Positions 38,866-47,390 of a stretch of 64,000 nucleotides of DNA are shown piece after piece. Origin of the DNA: Gluconacetobacter takamatsuzukensis. GTDB taxonomy: Bacteria > Pseudomonadota > Alphaproteobacteria > Acetobacterales > Acetobacteraceae. How positions within the stretch are numbered: the stretch's first letter is position 1; the number at the start of each line of letters is the position of its first letter. Under the pieces are notes generated by a model. That model had not been told where the DNA came from. It was given only the letters and a program-made list of their open reading frames with translations, and ran no database searches. The DNA lies in the NCBI RefSeq assembly GCF_014174275.1, contig NZ_JABEQK010000001.1, forward strand, positions 434,001 through 498,000, written 5' to 3'. The position numbers and the translations under genes were made by a program.

Positions 38866-40522
38866 AAAGGGTGATGCCCTCCTGAATTTTCAGGTCTTTT
38901 CTGGAGAGTTTGCCGATTAGGGTTTTCGGCAGGGAGTCGCGGAAGACGATTTCGCGCGGGCGCTCGATCTTGGAGATATATTGCTCCAGATGGGTTGCGA
39001 GGTCGGCCGGCGTGATCGTGGAATCGGGGCGCAGGGTGACGAATGCCTTCGGGGACTGGCCGCGATAGGGATCGGGGACGCCGATGACGAGGGCTTCGAG
39101 CACCGCCGGATGGCGGTGAAGGGCCTCCTCGATGATATGCGGATAGACGTTGTAGCCGCCGCAGATGATGATGTCCTTGAGGCGGTCGACCAGGAAGAGA
39201 TAGCCGTCCTCGTCGAGATAGCCGACATCGCCGGTGCGAAAATAGCCGTCCGGCGTGAAGGCGGAAGTGTTTTCCTCGTCCTTCCAGTAGCCTGACATGA
39301 CTTGCGGGCCTTTTACGCAGACTTCGCCTTTTTCCATGGCCGGCAGGCGCCGGCCGATATCGTCGAGGCTGCGGATCTGAAGGTCGGTATGGAGGACGAT
39401 CTTGCCGCAGGAGCCGTCGCGGACGCCGTGGAGCGGGTTGAGGGTGAGGACCGGGGAAGTCTCGCTCAGCCCGTAGCCTTCGATGACCGGACACCTGGCC
39501 GTTTCCTCGAAGCGCTTGCGCAGGGGGACGGGGAGGGGGGCGCCGCCGGAGATGATGGCGCGCATATGGGTGAACAGGTCCGGCGAGAGTGCCGGATCGC
39601 GGAGCAGTGCGGTCTGGATCGTCGGCACGGTGGGCAGCAGCGTGATCCGGACCCGGCGCATGGTGGCGAGCGTGGAACCTGTCTCGAAGCGGGGCAGCAG
39701 CACGATCTCGCCGCCGCGTTCGATCGTGAGCAGCATGACGGCCATCAGCGCGAAGACATGGAACAGGGGCAGGATGCCCAGCGTAGTCGGTGGCGTGCGC
39801 AGGGCGTCCTGCGCCATGTCCTTGATCTGCTCGATATTGGCCAGGAGGTTGCCGTGGGTGAGCTTGGCCGCCTTGGGAATGCCCGTGGTGCCGCCGGTGA
39901 ATTGCAGGACGGCGATATCGTGCATCGGGTCGATCGTGACATGCCTGGCCACCGTCTTGCTGTGGGCGAGCGTGTCGTAGGTGACGAGGCGTTTGTCGGC
40001 AGGGAAATGGTAGATTTCCCTGGATTTGAGAACCTTGAACAGGGTCGATTTGACCGGTGGCAGCGCATGGGAGAACGGGCAGACGACGATGCGCCGGACC
40101 GAACTGTTCTCTGCCGCCCGGTAGGCGGGCTCGGCAATGGCTGCGAGGTCGGAAATCACCAGGACCGAGGCGTCGACGGTCTTGAGGATCTGGTGGACCT
40201 CGTGCTGGACGTAGAGCGGGTTGAGATTGACGACGATGGCGCCGATGCGCTGCACCGCGAAGAAGAGGATGACGGAATAAGGCGTGTTGGGCAGCGAAAG
40301 GGCGACGCGGTCGCCCCTGGAGACGCCGATATCCTTCAGGCCGCCCGCGACATGCTCCACGGCCTGGAAGATCTCGCGATAGGTCAGCTTGCGCCCCATG
40401 AAATCGACGGCAAGGGCGTTGGGGTGGCGAAAGGTCGAGACGCGCAGGAGTTCGAACAGATCGTGGATCGAATCGCCTGATGCGGTGTGACGCAGGATTG
40501 TGCTCTCATTCATGACATTCAT
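38864..40522 (-). CDS. Long-chain fatty-acid CoA ligase (FadD-like)
   Basis: This 552-aa enzyme activates free fatty acids to acyl-CoA with ATP. AMP-binding signatures are QFTGGTTGIPKAAKLTHGN (P-loop), EGYGLSETSPV, and the hinge YFRTGDVGYLDEDGYL with a Lys-containing C-terminal KTLIGKLSRKDLK catalytic segment. It is cytosolic or membrane-associated. It lies 67 nt downstream of fadL on the same strand, so uptake and activation are probably one operon. The stop codon abuts repeat copy D. The start may be the Met at 40522 or at 40513. Chain-length preference is not readable. Confidence 0.92.
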   Translation of the reverse strand: MNVMNESTILRHTASGDSIHDLFELLRVSTFRHPNALAVDFMGRKLTYREIFQAVEHVAGGLKDIGVSRGDRVALSLPNTPYSVILFFAVQRIGAIVVNLNPLYVQHEVHQILKTVDASVLVISDLAAIAEPAYRAAENSSVRRIVVCPFSHALPPVKSTLFKVLKSREIYHFPADKRLVTYDTLAHSKTVARHVTIDPMHDIAVLQFTGGTTGIPKAAKLTHGNLLANIEQIKDMAQDALRTPPTTLGILPLFHVFALMAVMLLTIERGGEIVLLPRFETGSTLATMRRVRITLLPTVPTIQTALLRDPALSPDLFTHMRAIISGGAPLPVPLRKRFEETARCPVIEGYGLSETSPVLTLNPLHGVRDGSCGKIVLHTDLQIRSLDDIGRRLPAMEKGEVCVKGPQVMSGYWKDEENTSAFTPDGYFRTGDVGYLDEDGYLFLVDRLKDIIICGGYNVYPHIIEEALHRHPAVLEALVIGVPDPYRGQSPKAFVTLRPDSTITPADLATHLEQYISKIERPREIVFRDSLPKTLIGKLSRKDLKIQEGITL

Positions 40523-40589
40523 GGGGGAAGCCCTTTGATCGGGCGGGAGGGAGACCCTGGGGAGGGTCGATCCCGGCTCCCGCTGTCGT

Positions 40590-41891
40590 TCAGAAACGCG
40601 TTCTCACGCCGAAGGCGACGACATTGCCGTAATCGTTGTAGGAGCCGACAAGTTGTCCGGACGTCGCGGAGGCGGCATCGTTGATTCTGGGATTGGTGCC
40701 GAAGATGTGGGCGTAGGACAAAGTGAGGGTCACACGCCGGATCGGCGTGTAGTCGACGCCGGCGCCCAGCGTGAAACGATTGGTGTCGGGCGTGATGGTG
40801 TTGCGGTTTCTTATGGTCGTCGGGCTCTGGTCGTAGCTGAAGCCGCCGCGCACGAGCACGGCTTTCGATGCCCGGTATGTCGCGCCGATGCCGCCGAACC
40901 AGGTGTTGCGCCAGTTGACGGCGATTGACGTATCGGCGCCCCCCGCGTGGTCGGAAATATTGTTCAGCGAGTGCAGGAGGGACCAGTGTGTCCATTCGCC
41001 TTGCAGCATCACGGTCCAGCGTGGCGAAATGGCCCGGGTGACGCCGAACGAGACGCTGTCGGGCAGGGTAACCTGCATTGCGCCGTGGCCGCTTTGGGCG
41101 ATCAGCATGCCGTTGACCAGCGGGTTGGCGGCCAGCAGCGGCGGGGGCGAGAATTTCGTGCGGGTGGAGAGATCGTAGGAGATGCGCGACTGGTAGTTGA
41201 TGCCGATCTGGGTCGCATCGTCGGGCTTGTACAGGATGCCGGCATCGTACCCGAAGCCGAAGGCGTTGCCCGCCATGTCGGCCGTCGTCGGGCCGAAGGC
41301 GTTCAGTGCGCCGAGATTGAGATCGCGTGTGAAGCGGCCGGTGAGAAAGCCCATGCGGGGGCCGACGCCGATCGAGAATCGCTTGTTGAAGCGGTAGGAG
41401 GCCATGGCACCGAGTTCGTAATCGGTGATGGAACTGACCAGGCTCTGGTAGCGGCCGACCCAGTTGCTGGGGTAATTGGCGCGCTGGCCGTAGGGCGTAT
41501 AGAACCCGTAGCCGATCGCCCAGTGCGGGTCGATTTTCAGGACACCGTAGCTGGCGGCGGTGGCGGCATCGGTGATGCCGCGATTGCCCTGCACGCCGGG
41601 GGTGGTGACGCCCGGGCCCAGATAGTTCTGGCCCGAAAAGCGGGCGACCGGGCCGGCGTAGAACACGTTGCCCTGCAGTTCGCTGGCATCGAGGAAGGAC
41701 ATGCCGGCCGGGTTCATCAGGACGGTGGACGCATCCCCTGCGCGGCTGACGGAACCGACATAGGCGCTGCCCAGCGAAATCGTATCGGTTTCACGCAGGG
41801 CGAAACCCGAGGCGACGGCCTGGTGGCCGGGGCTGAACAATGTCTGGGTGACGAGGGCGCTGCATGCCATCAGCGTGATTTTTTTTTTCAT
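40590..41891 (-). CDS. FadL/OmpP1-type outer membrane long-chain fatty acid transporter
   Basis: This is a 433-aa outer-membrane barrel protein. A signal peptide starts MKKKITLMACSALVTQTLF. The N-terminal NPA-type hatch motif STVLMNPAGMSFL is characteristic of FadL, and many aromatic-bounded strands lead to the final VVAFGVRTRF. It lets fatty acids or other hydrophobic compounds cross the outer membrane. The ATG at 41891 gives the cleanest signal; an ATG at 41906 adds five residues. A 14-bp dyad shared with other beta-oxidation genes lies 30 nt upstream (41921-41934), suggesting repression by the TetR protein encoded at 53041. Confidence 0.92.
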   Translation of the reverse strand: MKKKITLMACSALVTQTLFSPGHQAVASGFALRETDTISLGSAYVGSVSRAGDASTVLMNPAGMSFLDASELQGNVFYAGPVARFSGQNYLGPGVTTPGVQGNRGITDAATAASYGVLKIDPHWAIGYGFYTPYGQRANYPSNWVGRYQSLVSSITDYELGAMASYRFNKRFSIGVGPRMGFLTGRFTRDLNLGALNAFGPTTADMAGNAFGFGYDAGILYKPDDATQIGINYQSRISYDLSTRTKFSPPPLLAANPLVNGMLIAQSGHGAMQVTLPDSVSFGVTRAISPRWTVMLQGEWTHWSLLHSLNNISDHAGGADTSIAVNWRNTWFGGIGATYRASKAVLVRGGFSYDQSPTTIRNRNTITPDTNRFTLGAGVDYTPIRRVTLTLSYAHIFGTNPRINDAASATSGQLVGSYNDYGNVVAFGVRTRF

Positions 41892-41920
41892 TATTGGACT
41901 GACCATCTCAGCATTCTAAC

Positions 41921-41934
41921 CAAACATTTGATAG
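41921..41934 (-). promoter_or_regulatory. Candidate TetR-type operator upstream of fadL
   Basis: On the minus strand this reads CTATCAAATGTTTG, matching CTAACAAATGTTAG (54000-54013) at 12 of 14 positions. It lies 30 nt before the fadL start. Confidence 0.55.
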
Positions 41935-42254
41935 GTTAACCGGGCAAGCGCGTTCTCCATGTCTCTGATCCGGGAAAACTATGAGCCCGGCCTTGCGGCC
42001 TTGCAAGAAAATCACGGCAGGAATCGGAAGCGGCGCGCTTCACACTCTCTCGATTGAAAATGTCGGGACCGGGTGCGCGGAACGTGGAAAAAAGATTGGA
42101 GTTCCAACGGGTGAACGGATTGGGGCGTTTTTGACGGGGAAAGGACGGGCGGCGCGGCGCAGCGGTGGCCCGGCAGGACGTTCGGGTGCCGGCGCGCGGT
42201 GCCGCGCGGGAGGATGGGAGCGGGCCTGTCGCGCGGAGGGGAGTAGGTGCGGCT
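41935..42254. other. Upstream region of fadL; no gene
   Basis: About 320 nt between the fadL operator and the tandem TTCTGTAGAA array. Short frames on the plus strand show no recognisable content. It presumably holds part of the fadL promoter region, though no clear -35/-10 pair was found. Confidence 0.45.
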
Positions 42255-42296
42255 TTCTGTAGAACAATCGTTCTGTAGAATAGTCGTTCTGTAGAA
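42255..42296. repeat. Three tandem near-palindromic TTCTGTAGAA boxes at 16-bp period
   Basis: The identical 10-mers are at 42255, 42271 and 42287, separated by CAATCG and TAGTCG. Each 10-mer is a TTCT/AGAA dyad, and the spacer creates an overlapping GAAC-AATC-GTTC dyad. The array lies 17 nt beyond the etfA stop and about 360 nt upstream of fadL. Regular spacing suggests cooperative protein binding. Confidence 0.75.
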
Positions 42297-42313
42297 AGTC
42301 GCGCCGGGCAGGG

Positions 42314-43249
42314 TTATCCGAGGGCGGCCGTGAGGGCGGGTACGATCTGGAACAGGTCGCCGACCAGGCCGTAATCTGCGACCTGGAAGATGGGGGCGTC
42401 TTCATCCTTGTTGATCGCCACGATCACCTTGCTGTCCTTCATGCCGGCCAGGTGCTGGATGGCGCCGGAGATGCCGCAGGCGATATAGAGATCGGGCGCC
42501 ACGATCTTGCCGGTCTGGCCGACCTGGTAATCGTTGGGGACGAAGCCGGAATCGACGGCGACCCGCGAGGCGCCGATGGCGGCGCCGAGCCTGTCGGCCA
42601 GGGGTTCGAGAATCCTGAACCCTTCCGCGCTTTGCAGGCCACGCCCGCCGGAGACGATGACCCGGGCGGATTCGAGCTGGGGGCGCTCGGTGCTGGAATG
42701 TTCAGCCGACAGGAAACGGGATTTTTCCTGGTAGTCGGGCGGGGTCACGGCTTCGATGGGGGTGTTGCCGCCCTCGGCGGGTACCGGGTCGAAGCTGGAC
42801 GTGCGGATGGTCAGGAGCTTTTTTGCGTCCGACGAGCGCAGGGTGACCAGCACGTTGCCGGCGAAGATGGGGCGGACGAAGGTCTCGGCGTCCTTGACCT
42901 CCATGACGTCGGGGATGAGCTGCACGTCGAGCAGGGCGGCGGCGCGGGGCAGGGTGCTCTTGCCGATGGCGGTGGCGGCGGCGAGAATGTGGTCGTAATC
43001 GGGGGCGAGGGCGACGAGCAGTGCCGCGAGCGGTTCCGCCAGCCCGTGGGCGAAGGCCTCGCCCGAGGCGGTGCGGACGCGGCGGATGCCGGGGATTTTC
43101 GCGGCACTGGCCGCCGCGGCGTCGATCGCGCCGGAGCTGCCGGTCACGAGCAGGTCGATGTCGCCCAGGCTGGCCGCAGCCGCGATGGCGGAGCGGGCGG
43201 TCTGCGGGATGGTGCCGTCTTCGGCATCGAGAAGGACGAGCGCGGTCAT
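42314..43249 (-). CDS. etfA: Electron transfer flavoprotein alpha subunit
   Basis: EtfA binds FAD and passes electrons from acyl-CoA dehydrogenases to ETF-quinone oxidoreductase. It has 311 aa from [12 protein letters not shown] (ATG at 43249). The C-terminal FAD domain is intact: [39 protein letters not shown] and [14 protein letters not shown] are canonical. It is the last gene of a minus-strand unit ETF-QO, etfB, etfA; etfB ends 2 nt before it. A frame reading further upstream inside etfB is a shadow, not part of this protein. It is cytosolic. Confidence 0.96.
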   Translation of the reverse strand: MTALVLLDAEDGTIPQTARSAIAAAASLGDIDLLVTGSSGAIDAAAASAAKIPGIRRVRTASGEAFAHGLAEPLAALLVALAPDYDHILAAATAIGKSTLPRAAALLDVQLIPDVMEVKDAETFVRPIFAGNVLVTLRSSDAKKLLTIRTSSFDPVPAEGGNTPIEAVTPPDYQEKSRFLSAEHSSTERPQLESARVIVSGGRGLQSAEGFRILEPLADRLGAAIGASRVAVDSGFVPNDYQVGQTGKIVAPDLYIACGISGAIQHLAGMKDSKVIVAINKDEDAPIFQVADYGLVGDLFQIVPALTAALG

Positions 43250-43251
43250 GA

Positions 43252-44001
43252 TCAGATCACCTTGGCTTCGTTGCGGAGTTTTTCGACCAGTTCGGCGACG
43301 CTGGCGAGCCTGACGCCCGCCTTGCGGGTCGGGGGTTCGGCCATCGAGAGGATGGTGAGGCGGCGCGTCAGGCCGATGCCCAGATCGGTGGCCGCGATGG
43401 TTTCGAGCGGCTTCTTCTTGGCCTTCATGATGTTGGGCAGGGAGGCGTAGCGCGGTTCGTTCAGGCGCAGGTCGGCGGTGACGATGGCGGGCAGGGTGAG
43501 GGAGAGGGTTTCCGAACCGCCATCGACCTCTCGCGTGACGGCCAGGCCGTCGCCGGTTTTCTCGACACGGCTGGCGAAGGTGGCCTGTGGCCAGTCCAGC
43601 AGCCCGGCGAGCATCTGCCCGGTGGCGTTCATGTCGTCGTCGATGGCCTGCTTGCCGAGGATGACGAGATCGGGCTTTTCGCGCTCGACGAGAATTTTCA
43701 GGATCTTGGCGACTGCGAGCGGCTCCGGGCTTTCCTCGGACTGGACCAGGATGGCGCGGTCGGCGCCCATGGCGAGCGCGGTGCGCAGCGTGTCGGCCGC
43801 CTGGGGGACGCCGATGGAGGCGACCACGATTTCGGTGGCGATGCCCTTTTCGCGCAGGCGCAGGGCTTCCTCGACGGCGATTTCGTCGAACGGGTTCATC
43901 GACATCTTGACGCCGGCGGTCTCGACGCCGCCGCCGTCGCGCCGGACGCGTACCTTGACGTTGTAATCGACGACACGCTTGATGGGGACAAGGATTTTCA
44001 T
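43252..44001 (-). CDS. etfB: Electron transfer flavoprotein beta subunit
   Basis: EtfB is the partner of EtfA, binds AMP, and has the recognition loop for dehydrogenases. It has 249 aa, starting [19 protein letters not shown], with the family signature [21 protein letters not shown] near residue 35 and [16 protein letters not shown] around residue 118. It starts 30 nt after the ETF-QO gene stop and is followed by etfA after 2 nt, so all three are co-transcribed. Length and motifs are normal. Together they provide the electron exit for the acyl-CoA dehydrogenase encoded at 49761. Confidence 0.96.
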   Translation of the reverse strand: MKILVPIKRVVDYNVKVRVRRDGGGVETAGVKMSMNPFDEIAVEEALRLREKGIATEIVVASIGVPQAADTLRTALAMGADRAILVQSEESPEPLAVAKILKILVEREKPDLVILGKQAIDDDMNATGQMLAGLLDWPQATFASRVEKTGDGLAVTREVDGGSETLSLTLPAIVTADLRLNEPRYASLPNIMKAKKKPLETIAATDLGIGLTRRLTILSMAEPPTRKAGVRLASVAELVEKLRNEAKVI

Positions 44002-44031
44002 GGTACCTCTGGGGGAATGAAAGGGTGCGGA

Positions 44032-45663
44032 CTACATGCCGCCCGGATAGTTGGGGCCGCCGCCGCCCTCGGGCGTGCACCAGTCGATATTCTGGGGCGG
44101 GTCCTTGATGTCGCAGGTCTTGCAGTGGACGCAGTTCTGGGCGTTGATCACGAGCCGGGGTGCGGTCTCGGCGTCGGCGACTTCATAGACGGAAGCGGGG
44201 CAGTAGCGGCTTTCGGGCGCGCGGTAGGTCTGCCAGTTGACGGGTTTCCACAGGGCCGGATCGCGCAGGCGGAGATGGACCGGCTGGTCTTCCGCGTGAT
44301 TGGTGTTGGACAGGAAGACCGAGGACAGTTTGTCGAAGGTGATCGTGCCGTCGGGCCTGGGGTAGGCGATGGGCGGGCTGGACGCGGCGGGGCGCAGGGT
44401 CTGGTTGTCCGCGTGGCGGAAATGCAGCGTCCAGGGGGCGCGGCCGCGCAGGATGGCGGCATCGAACCCGGCATAGAGGGCGCCGCGCAGCGTGCCCCAG
44501 CGTGCGAAGGCGGGGCGGATGTTGCGGGCGGCCGAGAGTTCCTGATGCAGCCACGAGGTCTGTAGCCGCTCGGTGAAGGTATCGGGTTCCGGTGCGTCCG
44601 CCGCATGGGCCGCCGCGATGGCCTCGGCGGCGAGCATGCCGGATTTCATGGCCGTGTGGGTGCCCTTGATCTTGGGCGTGTTGAGGAAGCCCGCGGCGTC
44701 GCCGATCAGGGCGCCGCCGGGGAAGGTGAGGCGGGGCAGGGATTGCAGGCCGCCTTCGGACAGGGCGCGGGCGCCGTAGATCAGGCGGCGGCCGCCCTCG
44801 AAATATTTGCGGAAAACCGGGTGGTGCTTGGTGCGCTGCATTTCGTCGTAGGGCGAGAGCCACGGATTGGCGTAGTCGAGCCCGGTGACGAAGCCGTAGG
44901 AGACCAGGTTGCGGCCGAAATGGTAGAGCCAGGCGCCGCCATAGGTCCGGTCGTCCAGCGGCCAGCCGAAACTGTGCAGGACCAGGCCCGGTTCGTGCCG
45001 GTCGGCCGGGATTTCCCAGACTTCCTTGATGCCCAGGCCGTAGGTCTGCGGATCGACGCCCTCGCGCAGGCTGAAATGTTCCATGACGCGCTTGGTCAGG
45101 GATCCGCGGCAGCCTTCGGCGAACAGGGTATATTTGCCGCGCAGTTCCATGCCCGGCGCGAAATTCGGGCCCTGCGTGCCGTCGCGGGTGATGCCCATGT
45201 CGCCGGTGACGATGCCGGCGACGCGGCCTTCCTCGATCAGCACGTCCGCGCCCGCGAAGCCGGGATAGATCTCGACGCCCATCGCCTCCGCCTGGGCGGC
45301 CAGCCAGCGGCAGACATCGCCCAGGCTGACGACGAAATTGCCGTGATTGGCGAGGTGCGGCATGACCCGCGACAGGGCGGGAATGCGCAAAGCCCGGCGT
45401 TCGGTGAGGAGATACATCTCCTCGCGCGTGACCGGGGTATCGAGGGGGGCGTTGCGCTGGTGCCAGTCCGGCAGCAATTCGTCGAGCGCGCGGGGTTCGA
45501 TGACGGCGCCGGAGACGATATGCGCGCCGATTTCACTGCCTTTCTCGATCAGGCAGATGGATTCGTCGGGCATGAGCTGTTTCAGCCTGATGGCCGCCGC
45601 CAGCCCGGCCGGGCCGCCGCCGACGATCACGACGGCGAACTCCATGATGTCCCGTTGGCTCAT
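44032..45663 (-). CDS. Electron transfer flavoprotein-ubiquinone oxidoreductase
   Basis: ETF-QO moves electrons from reduced ETF to ubiquinone at the inner membrane. It has 543 aa from the ATG at 45663 (MSQRDIMEFAVVIVGGGPAG); 15 more residues are possible from 45708. It shows the FAD dinucleotide fold GGGPAGLAAA near the N-terminus and the central FPGGALIGDAAGFLNTPKIKG. The C-terminal 4Fe-4S site has Cys ligands in NCVHCKTCDIKDP plus one further upstream (SRYCPASVYE). A candidate operator lies 102 nt upstream (45765-45778). It is first in the unit with etfB and etfA and divergent from thiolase. Confidence 0.96.
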   Translation of the reverse strand: MSQRDIMEFAVVIVGGGPAGLAAAIRLKQLMPDESICLIEKGSEIGAHIVSGAVIEPRALDELLPDWHQRNAPLDTPVTREEMYLLTERRALRIPALSRVMPHLANHGNFVVSLGDVCRWLAAQAEAMGVEIYPGFAGADVLIEEGRVAGIVTGDMGITRDGTQGPNFAPGMELRGKYTLFAEGCRGSLTKRVMEHFSLREGVDPQTYGLGIKEVWEIPADRHEPGLVLHSFGWPLDDRTYGGAWLYHFGRNLVSYGFVTGLDYANPWLSPYDEMQRTKHHPVFRKYFEGGRRLIYGARALSEGGLQSLPRLTFPGGALIGDAAGFLNTPKIKGTHTAMKSGMLAAEAIAAAHAADAPEPDTFTERLQTSWLHQELSAARNIRPAFARWGTLRGALYAGFDAAILRGRAPWTLHFRHADNQTLRPAASSPPIAYPRPDGTITFDKLSSVFLSNTNHAEDQPVHLRLRDPALWKPVNWQTYRAPESRYCPASVYEVADAETAPRLVINAQNCVHCKTCDIKDPPQNIDWCTPEGGGGPNYPGGM

Positions 45664-45764
45664 GCCTGCGTCTCCAGCGTTCTGGTATCGGGCCGCCCGG
45701 GGAGGCATCTGATGGGGGTGGCACCGTTCAACAAGGGGAAGTGTATATCCCGCCGCGTTTTTAT

Positions 45765-45778
45765 CGAACAGTCGATAG
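45765..45778 (-). promoter_or_regulatory. Candidate TetR-type operator upstream of ETF-QO
   Basis: On the minus strand this reads CTATCGACTGTTCG, 10 of 14 identical to CTAACAAATGTTAG; the surrounding 17 nt form a TATCGA/TCGATA dyad. It lies 102 nt before the ETF-QO start. Confidence 0.5.
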
Positions 45779-46200
45779 GTAGGTGTTTGTGGCCGGCGCC
45801 GGGTGTCGGAGGCGGGATCCGATGTGGATGGATTTCTTAGTGTAATGATAAAGAAAGGAATTATCCGTTTTCAGCCTCTTCGTCACATAATTGAGATGGA
45901 CTTCTGGTTTGTCGTCGGAGGGACGGTGTGGCGGCGCCTTTCAGCGATCGGCGGTGGAAGGTTTTTCCGCGATTCCGGGGCGGATGGAAAAAATTTCTAA
46001 CGATTGTTCGTATTGGTCCCGCTTGTGGCGGTGTGCGGGTAATCCATTGGCAGGAATTGATTTTTCTTGCCGCAGTCTGTGCATTTTCCCGCTTGGGAAC
46101 GGGGCCGGGCCATCAATGAATTGTGTCATCACGACAAAGCGTCTTTTCGGAAGGGGTGTCGTTCCATTATCAAGGCGGGGCACAATGCGCGCCCTCAGTT

Positions 46201-46214
46201 CGAACAAACGTTAG
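46201..46214 (+). promoter_or_regulatory. Candidate TetR-type operator upstream of thiolase
   Basis: CGAACAAACGTTAG matches CTAACAAATGTTAG at 12 of 14 positions. It lies 37 nt before the thiolase ATG, a good place for a repressor. Confidence 0.55.
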
Positions 46215-46250
46215 ACATAATGAACGAGGGCATTGCCAGGAGCGCTATTC

Positions 46251-47390
46251 ATGAATTCCGTTGTCATCGCAGGGTATGCGCGATCGCCGTTTCAGCTCGC
46301 GCGCAAGGGGCAGTTCGTCAGGACGCGCCCTGACGATATCGCGGCCCAGGTCGTGCGTGGGCTGGTGGAGCGCACGGGGATCGCGCCCGAGGATATCGAG
46401 GACCTGATCCTCGGCTGCGCCTTTCCCGAGGGGGAACAGGGTTTCAATCTCGGCCGGATCGTGGCGCTGCTGAGCGACCTGCCGCTTTCGGTCGGCGGGG
46501 TGACGGTCAACCGTTTCTGCGGGTCTTCGATGCAGTCGGTCCATATGGCCGCCGGGGCGATCCGCATGGGGGCCGGGGAGGCCTTTATCTGCGCGGGTGT
46601 CGAGAGCATGACGCGCATCCCGATGGGTGGGTTCAACCCGTTGCCCAATCCGGCGCTCTACAAGAAGCGGCCGGGCGCCTACATGGACATGGGCATCACC
46701 GCCGAGAATGTCGCGCGGAAATACGAGATCGGCCGCGACCAGCAGGAACGCTTTGCGCTGCGCAGCCAGATCCGGGCCCGGGACGCCATCACGGCGGGGC
46801 GGCTGGAGGCCGAGATCGTACCGGTCCAGACCCGCGACGGGGTCGTTTCCACCGATGGGTGCCCGCGTCCGGAGACGACCGCCGAGGGGTTGGCCGGGCT
46901 GAAGCCTGCCTTCGACGCGGCCGAGGGGACGGTGACGGCCGGGACCTCCTCGCCGCTGACGGACGGGGCGGCGGCGGTGCTGGTCTGTTCGGAAGCGTAT
47001 GCCGACCGCAAGGGGCTGCCGAAGCTGGCGCGCATCCGCGCGATTGCCATTTCCGGCTGCGAGCCGGAGGTGATGGGGCTGGGGCCGATCCTGTCGTCGC
47101 GCAAGGCGATGGAGCGGGCAGGGATCACGATCGATGATGTGGGGGTCGTGGAGCTGAACGAGGCCTTTGCCTCGCAATCGATCGCCTGTGCCCGCGAACT
47201 GGGTGTGCGCGACGAGACGCTGAACATCGATGGCGGCGCGATCGCGCTGGGCCATCCGCTGGGTGCCACGGGCGCGCGGATCGTCGGCAAGGCGGCGCAG
47301 CTTCTGGGGCGTGAGGGCGCGCGCTACGCGCTGGCCACGCAATGCATCGGCGGTGGGCAGGGCATCGCCACGGTCCTGGAGCGCATCTGA
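46251..47390 (+). CDS. Acetyl-CoA C-acyltransferase (thiolase, FadA-like)
   Basis: This thiolase performs the last step of beta-oxidation, releasing acetyl-CoA. It has 379 aa from the ATG at 46251. The nucleophile C90 is in NRFCGSSMQ, the general-base H335 in ALGHPLGATGA, and the second catalytic C365 in TQCIGGGQG, all at expected positions. GYARSPF near the N-terminus is typical. Its TGA shares bases with the next gene's ATG (TGATG at 47388-47392), so translation is coupled to the dehydrogenase/hydratase fusion. A putative operator lies 37 nt upstream. Confidence 0.95.
   Translation: MNSVVIAGYARSPFQLARKGQFVRTRPDDIAAQVVRGLVERTGIAPEDIEDLILGCAFPEGEQGFNLGRIVALLSDLPLSVGGVTVNRFCGSSMQSVHMAAGAIRMGAGEAFICAGVESMTRIPMGGFNPLPNPALYKKRPGAYMDMGITAENVARKYEIGRDQQERFALRSQIRARDAITAGRLEAEIVPVQTRDGVVSTDGCPRPETTAEGLAGLKPAFDAAEGTVTAGTSSPLTDGAAAVLVCSEAYADRKGLPKLARIRAIAISGCEPEVMGLGPILSSRKAMERAGITIDDVGVVELNEAFASQSIACARELGVRDETLNIDGGAIALGHPLGATGARIVGKAAQLLGREGARYALATQCIGGGQGIATVLERI

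Larger units (their letters stand above)
45664..46250. other. Divergent promoter region between ETF-QO and thiolase
   Basis: This non-coding region of 587 nt contains two dyads similar to the proposed fatty-acid operator (45765-45778 and 46201-46214). Short frames inside show no recognisable product. It probably holds the promoters of both divergent beta-oxidation units. Confidence 0.6.

Noticed and set aside
42255-42296. LexA-type boxes in the TTCTGTAGAA array
   Set aside because: Alphaproteobacterial LexA sites need GTTC or GAAC halves with a 7-nt spacing; here the GTTC spacing is 16 nt, and the nearby genes are not SOS genes.
42314-44080. A 588-codon frame that looks like an N-terminally extended EtfA
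   Set aside because: Only the part from 43249 matches EtfA; the upstream part is the etfB gene read in the wrong frame.
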